DNA of 64,000 bases from Septoria linicola (GCA_024114885.1 CP099420.1:2976001-3040000), one strand, 5' to 3'. Shown: positions 24,301 to 37,968, counted from the first letter of the stretch. Notes: generated by a model from the sequence alone, not told the origin. Numbers and translations are program-made.

Positions 24301-25486
24301 CTCTAATAGCGCTATAGATAAAGAGATATATATCGAATAGCCTATAGGTTATCTAGTTAAAGAGGAAGAGTCTAAAGTCTATTACCTTAATACTACTTTA
24401 TATAGCCTAAAACAAGCTAGTAGATAATAGTATTTATACCTTAAGTCTATATTAGCTAAATATAATTTTTATCCTTTACTTAAGGATAGTATAGCCTTTA
24501 AAAATAAAGAGACAGGCGTCTATATTATATATTATATAGACGATATACTTATATTTAGCTCTAGTCTAAACCTAGTAAATTAGGTTAAGACTAATTTCCC
24601 TAGATACTTAGAAATAAGCGATCTAGGCTAGGTTAAGTACTATCTAGGTATAGAAGTATCTAGAGATAGAGCTAATAAAGTAATTACTCTATCTTAAAAG
24701 AGTTATCTACTTAAAATACTAGAGAGATATAATAAAATCGAGCTTAATCCTATCTCTATATCTATAGAATAAGATATATATCTAGAAAAAGTAAAAATAA
24801 AGCTAAACTAGATAATATAAGATAGTTTTAAAGAAATATAGATACTCTTATATACCTAGCTACTAAAACTAGGCTAAATATAGTATATACTATTAGCTAA
24901 GTAGCTAGATTTATATTAAATCTAGATTCTATATATTTTAAAGCTCTTTATAGGATCTAGAAATATTTAAATAACTCTAAAGCTCTAGATCTATTACTAG
25001 TATATAAAGCTTAATCTCCTCTCTATCTTAAAGCTTATAGCGACGTAGAGTAGAGAGGTAATTATACTATATGAAAATCTACTATAGGTTATTATTTCTT
25101 TCTTAATAAATAAGCGCCTATAAGCTAGCGCTCTATATTATAAAAAGCTATAGCCTTATCTAGTTATAAGATAGAATATATAGCCTTAAAAGAGAGAACT
25201 AAAGAGGCTATATTCTTAAAAGATCTCTATAAAGAGCTAGAAATAGAAGAAAAGGCGATTATAGTCTATACTAATTTAAACTTAGCTATAGAATTAGCTA
25301 AAAACCCTAAATACTATACTAAAACTAAGTATATAGATATTTAGTATTATTATATATAGGATATCTACTATCTAGGCCTAATAGAGCTAGTTTAGGTCTC
25401 TATAAAAGAATAAGTAGTAGATATCCTTACTAAGCTACTAGATACTACTCTATTTAAGAGTCTAAGAGAGTATCTAATAGGATAAA
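21340..25486 (+). pseudogene. Copia B1 Gag-Pol pseudogene
   Basis: The frame is continuous if TAG/TAA are read as former Gln/Trp. The Gag region runs about 21340-22030. A zinc knuckle at 22040-22082 has Tyr in place of its Cys and His residues (YYFYYSKKRYLEEKY), as expected from TGY and CAY losing C or G by RIP. The protease motif is at 22273-22300 (ILDLGTSRYI, normally DSG). The integrase includes FKSDNTKEL near 23052 and a C-terminal segment in the surviving frame 23297-23503. The reverse transcriptase keeps its YxDD motif at 24530-24544 (YIDDILIF). RNase H includes IALSS...EYIALKE around 25150-25190, and the protein ends in DILTKLLD...LREYLIG near 25480. There is no start codon and there are dozens of stops, so it is not functional. 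Confidence 0.85.
23297..23503 (+). pseudogene. Surviving 68-codon frame in B1 integrase C-terminal region
   Basis: This is the only ATG-started frame of 60 or more codons in the 58-kb island. Its product contains LSNIYVFSSISYY, KKLDSRARIAILISY and SKNYKLFNLE, matching the segment after the Copia integrase core (normally FGS..Y...K...RA..GILIGY). The ATG lies inside the former polyprotein, so this is a relic fragment and not a gene. The inverted copy B2 has diverged here by C/T changes. Confidence 0.8.
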
Positions 25487-25931
25487 CCTAGTATTAAGCG
25501 TAGGTAGAGTAAAACTAGCTATTCTAAGACTTAATATTAAAATAGAATCGATAAAATTCGATTTTTAAGACTATTTTTTAGTTTAAAGACTAGATAGGCG
25601 TTTAATAGATTAATTAGTAAGCAAATTATCGTCTTACTATAGACTTAAGGACTATAGCTAGTCTATATATAGTAGAGACGCCTATAAAGTATAGAGATCT
25701 AGCGATTATAGCCGATTTTAGTCTAAAAAAAAAGCTTTAACTAAGATTAGAAAAGCTTTAACCTACTCTAGACGAAGCTTTAACCTTCTCTAGAAATAAC
25801 TCTTTAGCCTAATATATAGTTAGATCGTAGACTATATACGGCTATAAATAATAATAGATATTAATAAAGAGAATATATCTTTTAATATAATAGGCTTAAA
25901 AATAACCTTATATAAGTAAAGCTTAAGAGAG

Positions 25932-26532
25932 TATTTTAGAAAGATAAGCTTAGCTTATTCTAAGGCTAGACTTCTAGAGGCGACTCTAACGTTACGTAAC
26001 TAGGTTATATAATAGCTATTAGATTTTATATTAGAGAGTAACCTCGACGTTATATAATAGCTATTAGATTTTATATTAGAGAGCGACTCTAACGTTATAT
26101 AATAAGAGTATATAATAGGTATTAGATTTTCTAAAAAGGAAGAAGGTCTAAAATTATCTAAATAATACTCTAGAAGTTTCTAAGATATATATTAGTAGAG
26201 GTCTCCTACCTAGTACTATCTAGCCTAAGGATCTAGAATTAAAGAGAAGCCTAAAGAGAGTTAGATTACTAATTAAAGATTCTATAACTTTCTAAACTAG
26301 TCTAAAGCTATATAAGCGATTATATAGCCTAGAAGATTCTAGTAGTCTTAGAGAGAATACTTAAGTAGACGCCTACGCCCTACTTAGTAGAATAATAATA
26401 GAAGTTCTAACTACTCTCTAATTGACTTGATTTTCCTTAATAACGATCAATTAACTAACTATTAATATTTGATTAACCTCTAAGTCAAATATTAATTAAG
26501 AACTAACGAGCTATCTCTACTAAATTTTTATA
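25932..26532 (+). repeat. B1 3' LTR
   Basis: Direct repeat of 20322-20909 with transitions and small indels. It keeps unmutated steps missing from the 5' LTR, for example ttgacttgatt near 26421. Its right edge runs straight into the inverted copy B2. Confidence 0.8.
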
Positions 26533-29500
26533 AGTAGTCTCTTTTAAAGCTATATATTCTATCTTATAACTAGATAAGACTATAGATTTTTATAATATAG
26601 AGCGCTAGCTTATAGGCGCTTATTTATTAAGAAAGAAATAATAACCTATAGTAGATTTTCGTATAGTATAATTACCTCTCTACTCTACGTCGCTATAAGC
26701 TTTAAGGTAGAGAGGAGATTAAGCTTTATATACTAGTAATAGATCTAGAGCTTTAGAGTTATTTAAATATTTCTAGATCCTATAAAGAGCTTTAAAATAT
26801 ATAGAATCTAGATTTAATATAAATCTAGCTACTTAGCTAATAGTATATACTATATTTAGCCTAGTTTTAGTAGCTAGGTATATAAGAGTATCTATATTTC
26901 TTTAAAACTATCTTATATTATCTAGTTTAGCTTTATCTTTTACTTTTTCTAGATATATATCTTATTCTATAGATATAGAGATAGGATTAAGCTCGATTTT
27001 ATTATATCTCTCTAATATTTTAAGTAGATAACTCTTTTAAGATAGAGTAATTACTTTATTAGCTCTATCTCTAGATACTTCTATACTTAGATAGTACTTA
27101 ACCTAGCCTAGATCGTTTATTTCTAAGTGTCTAGGGAAATTAGTCTTAACCTAATTTACTAGGTTTAGACTAGAGCTAAATATAAGTATATCGTCTATAT
27201 AATATATAATATAGACGCCTATCTCTTTATTTTTAAAGGCTATACTATCTTTAAGTAAAGGATAAAAATTATATTTAGCTAATATAGACTTAAGGTATAA
27301 ATACTATTGTCTACTAGCTTGTTTTAGGCTATATAAAGTAGTATTAAGGTAATAGACTTTAGACTCTTCCTCTTTAACTAGATAACCTATAGGCTGTTCG
27401 ATATATATCTCTTTATCTATAGCGCTATTAGAGAAAGTAAGTTTTATATCGATTTATTCGATTTCTAACTCTTTATAAGCTACTATATAGAAGAGGGAAC
27501 GCTAGGCTTTAGAGTAATATATATTACTAAAAGTATTATTATAGTCTAGGCCTAGTACTTACTTAAAGCCCTTAGTAACCTATCTACTTTTAAACTTAAT
27601 AAGATTACTATAGAGGTCTCTTTTTGTCTTATAGACCTACCTACCTTTAATAACCTTTCTATCTTTAGGTAGTTCTACTAAGTACTAGGTTTTTAGTCTA
27701 CTAAGGTTATTAATTTTAGACGATATAGACTCTAACTATTTCTCTTTATTAGGACTATTAATAGCTTCTTTATAGGTAGTAGGGTCGTTATAATTATTAC
27801 TAGCTATAAGAGTATATAAGGCTAGCTTATTATCTAGACTATTATCTTCTAGAGTATTTATAGGTCTAAAACTAGTAATATCTCTTATATCTATCTTAGA
27901 TACTTTAGAAAACTCTTCTATATTATTTTATAACTCGTCTTATTCTAGCTCTAGAGATATATCTCTATTAGATATAGAAATAGTAGGTATAGTTCTATCT
28001 AACTCTAGGTTTATAGGTTAATTATTAGAGGTCTAAGCTTAGACTTTATCTAGAGGAGCTTAGACCTCTCCTAGAGGAGCTTAGACCTTATCTAGAGAAG
28101 CTTAGACTTTCTCTAGATTTTAGTTATTATTAGATAGAGTTATTAGAGGTTCTTCTTCCAGATTTAGACTAGTTCTTAGTATATCTTTATCTTTATAGAA
28201 CTAATTTTCTAGAATAGTAATATCTCGTGCCTAGATAGTATATTTTAACTCTAAATTAAAGAGTTTATAGTTCTTAGAGTTACTATAGCTAATTAAGATA
28301 GCTATACGAGCTCTAGAATCTAATTTCTTAGTATTAATTCTAGAATAATAAGATATAGAGCTAAAAACGCATATATTACTAAGGTTTAGCTTCTTATTAA
28401 ACCTAACCTTATAGGGTGATTTATAGATTAAAGACGAGTAGAGCGTTCTATTATATAGATATATAGCTACTTCTAGAGCCTCGCTCTAAAAGTACTTAGG
28501 AAGATTAGACTCTAGTAGTAAGGTACGTACTTTATTAAGTAGAGTTCTATCTAGTCTCTCTATAAGCCTATTTTGTTTAGAATTATAAGAGCTACTAAGT
28601 TTATATTTTATACTATTTTCTTTAAAGAGACTCTCTATTTTATAACTAGTAAGTTCTTTAGTATTATTACTTTTAAATATCTTAAGTAATAGCCTTTTAT
28701 TACTATTTAAGTTAGAGTTTCTAGCTCTTACTTTAGAGTCTTTAATACTAGAGAAAGCCTTAGATTTAAGTCGTAATAGATTAATTTCTAAATAACGACT
28801 ATAATTATCTATAAAGCTTATAAAGTAGTAATATCTCTATCTAGTAGGAGGCTCTATAGGGCTATAGATATTATAGCTTATCTTATCTAGATAGCTTTTA
28901 GCTTTCTCTATAATTTAGTAACTTATTTTATAAGTATATTTAGATTAAATATATACTTTATATTTTAGACTAATTTCTTTATTTTCTAGGCTAATATCTA
29001 GGTATTTTAAGATATTATCGCCTATATATCCTAGTCTTTAATACTATATATTAGCGTCGCTCTTAGACTCTAAGTATAGAGCTTCTTCTTTTAAAGAAGT
29101 AGAGAGAATTAAGATATCTAGCTTATATAGCGACTTATCTTACTTAGTCTTAGTTAATAGGTAATAGCTAGAGTTATATAGCTCTATTATACTATTTTCT
29201 AGTACGCCTCTAACTCTCTTATTATCTAGTTAAGAGATAGATATTAGATTAAGCTTAAAATCTAGAGTATATAGGTAATTAGTTAAGATTACGACTTTTT
29301 TAGTATTATTAAATTATATCTTTATATCGCCTACTCTATAGGATATAGTAGAGCTAGCTTCTCTCTATTTAATTATTATATTCTTCTTATAGAAAGATAT
29401 AAAATATATCTTATTACTTATAATATATCTACTAGTACCTAAGTCTAGAATCTATATATCTTTAGGCTCTAGACTAAGAGCGTTTAGAGATATATTAATA

Positions 29501-30817
29501 TCTATAGTAGAATATAGTACTTCTACTTTATCTTATATCTTTTCTACTTCTTTAGTAATAAGATTAGATAGACTACTACTAGATTTAGTAGGTTTAGACT
29601 CTTTACTAGCTTACTACTAACTAGAGTATAAGCTAGAGTATTTATTAAAATATTTCTCTTCTAAATATCTTTTCTTAGAATAATAGAAATAATATTTAAT
29701 AGAGTCTTTAGAGCTCTTCTTATTTAATCTTTTAGAGATACTCTTAGGTTTATTCTTTATAGACTTTTTAGACTTATTATCTCTAGAGAGAAGTACTATT
29801 TCTTTAGTACTATATCTTCTAGATTTATCTAGTATATTAGAGAATAAAGTCTCTAGAGTATAGCTAGCTTTATTATCTCTTAGATTTTAACTTATAGAGG
29901 TAACGAAGAAGCTATATTTATTATTTAGGTTATTTAAAGTCTAAGCTATTATTACTTAGTCTAATATAATAATCTCCTTACTCTTTAAATTATTAGTAAG
30001 AAGATAAATTATATTAATATATAACTCTATAGATTCTAAAGTCTCTAGAGTAGTTTAGAATAGCTCTTTTAAGAGAAGGAACTTAGAACTAATTTCTTTA
30101 GAAGAATAGAGTTCTTTAAGAGTATTCTAAGCTATTTTAGCTATTTCTTTATCTTAAATTTATAAGAGAGAGCTATCCTCTAGAGCTAATCTAATAGAGG
30201 CTAGTACTTTATCGTTACTAGTATCGTTTTAATTACTAGCTATAGTACTAATATAGCCTTTTTTAGTTAGATAAGACTTTATTCTAGAAAACTATATCTT
30301 ATAGTTTTCTTACTCTTTTAGATATTAAAAACTAAAGATCTTATTACTTAGAGATATAATTATTAAATATCTTAAAGCTTCTAGAGAAAGAAACTTAATA
30401 CTAGGCTAACTAACTTATAATATACTTAGGTTTAGCTATTCTTAATAATATCTATTAGTATACTACTTACTTAAGAGATCTAACTAGTATAATAGTTTTT
30501 ATAACTCTTAATACTCTTATATAATTCTAGTTTCCTAGATAAGAGATAGTAGTAGAGACTTTAAAGGCTATAAGCTCTCTAGTTAGTTATAATAAAAATC
30601 CTTAGTAGAGTAGTTCTAGAAAAGCTTTTTATAAGCTTTCTTCTAAACTATAAATCGTCTAGTTTAATTAAGATTTAATTAAGTTATTATCGATTTTTAA
30701 AAAGATTCTAGAGAAAGTTCTAAAATAGAGTTATACTTTCTCTAGATAGTAGATAGGATCTATATATTCTAGAAGTAGTCTATATATTATCTAAGGTTAG
30801 TCTAAGCTTTATTATAG
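26533..30817 (-). mobile_element. Copia family B copy B2, truncated and inverted against B1
   Basis: Reverse complement matches B1 from about 20926 to 25193 with very high similarity. It lacks the end of RNase H, its 3' LTR, its primer binding site and its 5' LTR. With B1 it forms arms of about 4.27 and 4.28 kb separated by about 1.34 kb, which hold the last part of B1 RNase H and the B1 3' LTR. The differences I checked are mostly C/T or G/A: tgaaaatc against cgaaaatc at 25071, and a retained CACC in B1 at 22730 that is TACC in B2. Each arm therefore took some RIP hits independently. The minus-strand Gag-Pol pseudogene runs from about 30400 down to 26535. Confidence 0.85.
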
Positions 30818-32687
30818 AATATCTTCTATACTAATAATATAGATTTTATAAAGTATCTAGTAGCTAACTTCTCTACTACTACTAAGATAGAAGAGCTCTC
30901 TAAGTAAGCCTCTAGTAACTAGATACCTAGGCGCTAATTCTATTTAGCCTCTAGAGGCCTAATAGACTAACGCGAGGATTAGTAAGATATAGGAATATAG
31001 AGGTATAGAAGAGTAGTTAGAAGAGATAATAACCTATTTCTATAATACTTTATATTTTTATTTTTAATATCTCTAGTAAGACTTCTATAGAGAGAAGGAT
31101 ATAATATAGTAGGTATCTCTATACCTAGTAGGTAGGCCTATAGTAGCTACTACTATAATAGTATATAAGAGTACTTTCTAGGCTTACTATAGAGATTATT
31201 AATTATTATCCTTTATATTACTACTACTTAGGTTAGAGAGGACTACTTAGGCTACTACTTAGTAATTATTTAAGATAGTATATTATTTTAGGACCTATTC
31301 TCTACGTCCTACCTATTCTCTACTAGCGCTACTACTACGTAATTTTTATTAGACCTATAGCCTAGACTATCTACTATAAGCGCTAACGTATATCTTCGTA
31401 ACTACTATATAGTAGATACGCTACTAATCTATCTACTATAACTACTACTAACTACTATATAGAGCTATCGCTTAACTCTAGCTCTATAATCTATATATAG
31501 ACTTATATACTACTATCTCTAGGTTAGTTATAGATTTATATACTATAATAGTACTATTAGATCGTAAGTAGTAGTAGTATTATTTCTTACTCTATACTAG
31601 GTAAGGCTAATCTATTAACTATAATTAGTTTATATCCTTCTTTCTTATACTAGGTTATAAGTCTATAATACTTTATAAATAACTTAGAAATAAAGTTTCT
31701 ACTTACTCTAAAGTCTTTTATAGTTTCTAGCTTATAACTATTAATATTAATTTTTATATAGAAGACTATTATTAATACTTAGGTATTTATATTATAGAAC
31801 TCTCTAGAAGTACTTATTATCTAAGAGTCGATTCTTTTTCTAACTAGGTCTTTATAGTCTATTCTTTATACTATACTTAGATCTATTATTCTATATTCTT
31901 TATTATTTAGGATATATACTTTTCTTTAATTATTTAGTTATAGGCGTACTTAGACTAGTAGTATTATACTCTTCTATACTACTCTCTAAGTTATTATAGT
32001 AACGCTCTTATAGTATTAGTTACTATATCGTTATCTAGTATTATATAACTATAGAGTATAAACTAGCTACCTATTAGTATTTTTTCTATAATAATTTATT
32101 AGAAGTCCTAGAGATACTTAATTCTTCTATAGCTCTAGAATATCGTTCTTAAGCCTATAAGAGCGTTATCGAACTTAGTTAGATCTAGGTATTATTATCT
32201 CTTAATAAGTAGAAAGATCTTTTTATAGTTATATATAAGATAGATTATAATCTTCTATAGAGATCCTATATTTTATACTATAAAGATTATTTCTTATTCT
32301 TTAGAATCTAGTTCTTCTTTAGAACTTTCTTCTACTAATTTATCCTATTCTTCTTTCTTAGATTCTAATTTAGAAGAGGTATTCTCTTAGTTACTTATAT
32401 TATTATTATCGTAATAGGATTTATCGAAATCTTCTTTATTAGTAAGATATAGATTCGAGTATAGTTCCTATAATTAATCTAGAACTAGTAGTAGTCTACT
32501 TCTATTCTTATACTATTAGATTAGAGATAAACTTTTATATAGTAGAGCTAGTAGAAAGAAGTTCGTATCTTTCTTAGAAGAGTAGTATATTTAGTATACG
32601 TCGTCGTAATAGAAACGCTAGTAAAGGCTTCTATATCCTTAACGTCCTTTCTAGTAAACCTATAATAGTATAGTTTACTATATTATA
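30818..32687. repeat. Degenerate repeat DNA between B2 and A2
   Basis: AT-rich with scattered CG steps. On the minus strand a frame with former Gln/Trp stops can be followed over about 32000-32600, giving a charged, coiled-coil-like stretch (RYSRAIEELSISRTSNKLL). It resembles Gag or linker sequence of an LTR element, but I cannot assign it. The element continues at 45303 on the far side of A2, whose CTAAA target duplication splits it. Confidence 0.45.
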
Positions 32688-32692
32688 CTAAA

Positions 32693-32969
32693 TATTAAGA
32701 ATATATCCTAGATAGTTAGTCTAGATATAGATATTTAAGTATAGTTCTAGATACCTAAGATATCTACCTAAGGCTTAGTAAGAGGTATATCTTACTTCTC
32801 TTTCTTCTCTTCTTAGATAACTAACTTAATTAACTTTATATTTAGTTTCTAGTATATTACTACTATACTATATATATAAGTTAGTTTAAGATTAATCCTC
32901 TATTCTTCTTTACTACGCTATACTCTTCTTAATATTATATAGTATATAATACGCTCTCTAATTTTAATA
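32693..32969 (+). repeat. A2 5' LTR
   Basis: 277-bp LTR starting TATTAAGAATATATCC and ending TTTTAATA, in opposite orientation to the LTRs of A1 and A3. Confidence 0.95.
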
Positions 32970-32984
32970 GGTTATAAGCCTAGG
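32970..32984 (+). other. A2 primer binding site, half-tRNA iMet type
   Basis: GGTTATAAGCCTAGG directly after the 5' LTR, identical to the sites in A1, A3, A4 and A5. Confidence 0.75.
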
Positions 32985-33149
32985 TTTATATACTAAATAG
33001 AAGTAACCTATATTAGTATAGGTTACTTATATCCCTTATAGTTTATAGGAAACATTTAGAGCCTAGAAGTTTCTCTAACTATATTACTAACGAAGCTAGT
33101 TTATACCTAGTAGTATATAAGTTAGTAAAGATCTCTATAAGATAGTAGT

Positions 33150-36100
33150 ATGTTTCTACTTTATTAATACCTACCTAGTTCTCTACTATTATACCTAGTA
33201 TTACTAGAGTTAGAAGAGGCTACTTAGCCTTCCTACTACCTAGTAATAGAAACTCTACTAAAAGAGAAAGATCTAAGTCTTAGTAATTTCCTAAATATAA
33301 GGAATCTCTATCTCTTAGAGCTAGTCTCTCTATTATAAGAAATTACTCTTCTCTAGAATCCTTAGCTAGTCTAAAGTATTCTACTAATTATTTATTCTAT
33401 TTACCTATTTCTATAATAGACTAAAAGGATAAGAAGAGCTAAAGGATTCTAATCCTAGATAGAACTAACTAGAAGAAATAGTTTAAGCTATAGATAGATA
33501 AGCTAGAAGAAAAGGACTAGTTCTAGGTAATTAGCTAACTAATTATTAGAGAGAACCTATATATAGTTTAGTAGGATACTAGTCTCTAGATATATATTAC
33601 TTAGAATTAATACTTCTTAAAAGATAATATAGTATATAGGTTTAGTATTAGATATAGTATTAGTAAAGATAATAAAATAGAGCTAAAGATATAGTATATT
33701 ACTATACTAGTAACTAAGATATAGGTAATTCTCTAGAATAAGTATAATAGAGTCCTAAAGTTCTATACTATAGATCTAATTAAGTAGTTTATTATATTTA
33801 GAATATTACCTAATAAGATAATTAGAGAAGTATAGAGATACCTTAGAGGCCTAAATAAAAGGATTACTAAGATTAATTCTTAGGAAGCTTACTACTAGAG
33901 CTAAAAGAAAAGGCTAAAATATCTCTTATAGTCCCTACCTATATTATACTAAGTAGCTAAGGATACTATTATAATCTAACTATCCTTAGATATAGATACT
34001 ATTCTCCTTCTACTTAAGTCCTAAGAGGTAAGAGATAATCTAGATAAAATAGATATAGGTTTAGCTATATTCTATTCTAGGTAGCTCTACTAAGGAAAGT
34101 CTCTACTAATATACTAGCTCTATAAGAAAGAGAAGTATTAGTTAAAAGATTATTCTAACCTCTCTACTACTAAGAAACTATTCTAGTAGAGAAATAGTAC
34201 TAAGAACTAGAAGAACTCTTAAAGATTATTCCTTAGAGAGAAAGTTAGAAGATCCTTTTTACTAAAGAATACTAGATATATTAAGAAAGCTATCTATAAG
34301 TTATTATATAATAAGCTAAAGAAGGTTATCTAGAGAATAGGTAAGTAGCTTTAAAGAATAGAAAAGTCTAAAAAGCTTCTAAAGAAAAGATTCTTAGCCT
34401 AGGAGTCTAGTTCTAGTTCTAATTCTAGAACTTACTCTAGTTCTAGAAGTAATAATAATTCTCTATTAGAAGATAATAACTAAGATAAGTTAGCCTATTC
34501 TATAATTAAGGCTAAAAGTAAGTTATTACCTTAAGAATAGCTCTTAGATTCCTATACCTTATCCTATATAACTAACTAACTATCCTTCTTTAGATTAGTA
34601 AAGCTACTAAGGAAGAAAGTATAGATTAAGATAGGAGGAGGATACCTCTATATAACCTACTCTAGACTAGTATAGATAAAGAGAATCTTAGAAAGAGAAG
34701 TTCTACTTAATAGAGTACTATTCACTCTTAATCTTAAAGTAAATCTTATATTATAGAATTAGTTTAGTAAGTAATTTAGAGTCTAGAAGCCTAATTTTAC
34801 TCTTACCTCCCTAGATAGCTAAATATTTATAAAGACTAAGCTAGTTAGAGATATTCTATTTATTAGTAAGATATTACCTCTTTTATAGGAAAAGTTATAT
34901 TACTTACTATATAATCCTATAGAGGTTAATAATACCTATACTACTCTATTAGAGAAGGATCTAAAATAGTAGAAGCTATAGTATAAAAGATTTATATACT
35001 TTAGAAGAGGGTTACTCTTAAACCTTTATAAAATTACTAATCTAAAGGAAAGAATTCTAATTCCTAACTAGGAAAAGTATAAGTATAGGATCTATATAAT
35101 AGATAAGATAAAGAAATACCTAAGTAAGTCTATTAAGAGAAGATCTAAAAGATTAGCTCTTATATTAGTAGATATTTATAGACTATTACTATTATTAGTA
35201 AAAGGTTTTATATAATAGCTTAAGATTATTAATAATTTCTTAAAAAAGAAATAGGTATTTCTACTTAAAGCTAGATTAGATATACTAACTACTCTTTAGA
35301 ACTAGAGGATTAAGGTAGAAAGGTAGTTAGTAGTACTTTTTAAGTCTATAAAAGCTAATAATACTAAAGAGATTACTACTTTAATTAAATAGTAGAAGAA
35401 GGACTTTAGAATTACTCTTAAGCTAACTAAAGCCTATAATTTACTTTAGAATAGAGTAGTTAAGAGATCTATCTAAATATTAGAAGCCTCTATTAGAGTA
35501 ATACTTAAAGAAAGTAAGATACCTATTAAGTTTTAGCTAGAAGCTTTTAAAGTATAAGTATATATAAGAAACAAGCTCCTAAATAGATCTAATATTAAGA
35601 GATTTAAGCTCTTATCTAATAAAGCTTTTAATAGGATTAAACTAATAGTCTTCTACCTTAAAGTATAGAGATATAGAGCTATAGTATATATAGATATAAG
35701 AGTATAGCCTTAATAGATAAGAAGTAATAAACTAATAAATAGAGGAAAGGATACTATATTTATTAGGTACTATAATAATATAGTAAAGATATAGAAGTTC
35801 TAGAAGCTAGATATAAAGGCTATTAAGTAATATACTAATATAATCTTCTTTAAAAATAAGCTAGATAGAGAATTAGACTTAAATATTAAGATTAAGAATC
35901 TCTCTAGTTTAGCTCTAGAAAGAAGACCTATTAAAAGGCTAAGAACTATTAGCTAGCCTACTCTATAAGCTAGTAGAAGTACTCTAGGTACTCCTAATCT
36001 AAGCTAGTAGAAGCCTCTTCTTTTCTAGCTATTAGTATAGGTTTAGGAAGAAAAGAAACTCTTTATATAACTTCTACTTCTACTAGAAGATATAGGAGAG

Positions 36101-37963
36101 TATAGAAAATTCCTAGACTAAAAGAAAGTTAAGAAAGAATCTAAGAATTCTATCTAAGAAACTATAGAAATAGATTATAAGTAGATAGCTCTAAGGTAAA
36201 CTCTTAGAAAAAGGAAAGTATTCTAAGAATTTAATAGATTTAACTAAAAGCTAAAGCTAATTAGGCTTAAGCTAGATTAGAATAGTTAGCTAGATAAGGA
36301 AATACTCCTAGAGTATTAGGCTTTCTTCTTAGCTATAAGCTCTATTAACCTAGATATCCTATAAGACTTAGAATTCTTAAAAGAAGTTAAAGAGATTATA
36401 TTCTCTACTACTAAAGAAGTAGGAATATATAAATAGAAGGTTCTAATCCTAAGGAACTATAAGGAAATAGTAAGTAATCCTAAGTAGAGTTATTTCTAGT
36501 AAGAAGCTATTTAGAAGGAGCTAGATATACTTATAAGTAATAATACCTAGACTATAGTAGTTCTACTAAAAGAAGCTAACTTAGTTACCTTAAGATAGGT
36601 CTTTAATATTAAGAGAAAGCTTAGTAGAGCTATTAAAAAGTTTAAAGTAAGACTAGTTATAAGAGAGTTCTTCTAAAAGTATAGAGTAGACTATATAGAA
36701 ACTTTTACCTCTATAGTTAGATAGGATACTCTAAGAGGATTTATAGCTATAGTCTATAAAAAGGACCTAGTTCTATACTAAGTAGATATAAATAATATAT
36801 TTATAGAGAGTACTCTATATAAGAATATCTATATAATCCTACTACTAGGTATTAACCTACTAACTAGTATAGTCTTATAAGTTCTAAGGAGTCTCTATAG
36901 GCTAAAGTAAGCTATAAGAGACTAGAATTAGCTATATATATTAAAGCTAAAAGGAATAGGATTTAGATAATTAGAAGTAGACCTATATTTTCTAATCTAT
37001 AAGAAAAGGAAAGATCTAATAATCCTAATCTATATTAATAATATACCTATTACTATAGAGAGACTAGAAGATATCCTCTAGTTTAAAGACTAACTTAGTA
37101 AGATCTTTAAGATTAAAGATCTTAGAGAGCTAGATAAGATTCTTAGAATAAAACTAATAAGAAATAGATAGTAAGGCTAGCTAAAACTTAACTAGAAATA
37201 TTATATCTAAGAGAATCTAGCTAAGATAGAAATAGGCTAAGAAACTATATTACTAACTCTTTTACTAATAGATAGCTATAAAAGTCTAAAGCCTACTAGA
37301 CTAAATAATAAAAGATATAATAAATAGAAGTACTAATCTATTATTAGAATATAGATATAGCTTATAACTATTATAAGACTAGATATTTTATTTACTCTTA
37401 GAAGATTAAGCTCCTATATTAGTAATCTAATAGTAGAATATATAAAAGCTCTAAAGAAGCTAACTAGATACCTAAGATTAAACCTAGACCTTAGTCTAAG
37501 ATACTTAAGGAATAGTTAAGGCTATTTTACTAAATATATAGACTCTAACTATATAATAGATAAAACTAATAGAGTCTTAATTCTTAGATATATCTTCTTT
37601 CTTTATAGTATACTAATCTCCTAGATAAGTAAGAAGTAGAAATCTATAGCTATATCTATAATAGAAGCTAAATATATAGCTATAGGAGTATATATAAAAT
37701 AGTTATAGTTCCTTAGTACTCTTTTAAGAGAGCTTAGATATCTAGAGTTAGTAGAAGAATATTCTTACTAACTAAGGATCCTTAGTAATTAGAAAACTAT
37801 TACTAGAATTAGGCTAATTTAGCTAAAAGGTAATAACTAAACTACTCTTACTCTAGTTAAGAACTTATATATTTATAATAAGTTTAAATATATTAATATC
37901 TTATATAATACTATAAGAAAGCTCTAGTAGAATAGACTTATCTCTATAGAATATATAAATATA
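33150..37963 (+). pseudogene. Copia A2 Gag-Pol pseudogene, main part
   Basis: Read with former Gln/Trp at TAG/TAA, the domains follow Copia order. A zinc-knuckle/Gag region lies before about 34400. The protease is near 34540 (LLDSYTLSYIT, normally DSG/C..SHIT). The pre-integrase segment is at about 34980-35080 and the integrase core around 35155-35370, with VDIYRLLLLLVKGF and FKSIKANNTKEI. The reverse transcriptase starts before 36700 (TLRGFIAIVYKKDLVLYQVD, 36726-36788). Its catalytic motif is Tyr-Ile-Asn-Asn at 37031-37042 instead of YVDD. RNase H has IISIIEAKYIAIG-like sequence near 37660. The frame is cut by A3 just before the C-terminal ADSLTK-type motif and resumes at 44271. It is not functional. 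Confidence 0.85.
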
Positions 37964-37968
37964 AAAGA

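Larger units (their letters stand above)
20322..26532 (+). mobile_element. Copia LTR retrotransposon, family B copy B1 (RIP-inactivated)
   Basis: About 6.2-kb plus-strand element with LTRs of roughly 590-600 bp (20322-20909 and 25932-26532), sharing internal sub-repeats and a conserved 3' half. A primer binding site GGTTATAAGCC starts at 20910. The interior reads Gag, zinc knuckle, protease, integrase, reverse transcriptase and RNase H in Copia order, broken by many TAG/TAA. It inserted into the outer edge of IR-R; a possible target duplication TTACT (20317-20321) could not be confirmed on the right, because the right LTR directly adjoins an inverted truncated copy of the same family. The exact 3' end of the LTRs is uncertain by a few bases. 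Confidence 0.85.

Noticed and set aside
32970..32984. GGTTATAAGCC motif as part of a tRNA gene
   Set aside because: No cloverleaf surrounds it. It always abuts the 5' LTR, as a primer binding site does.
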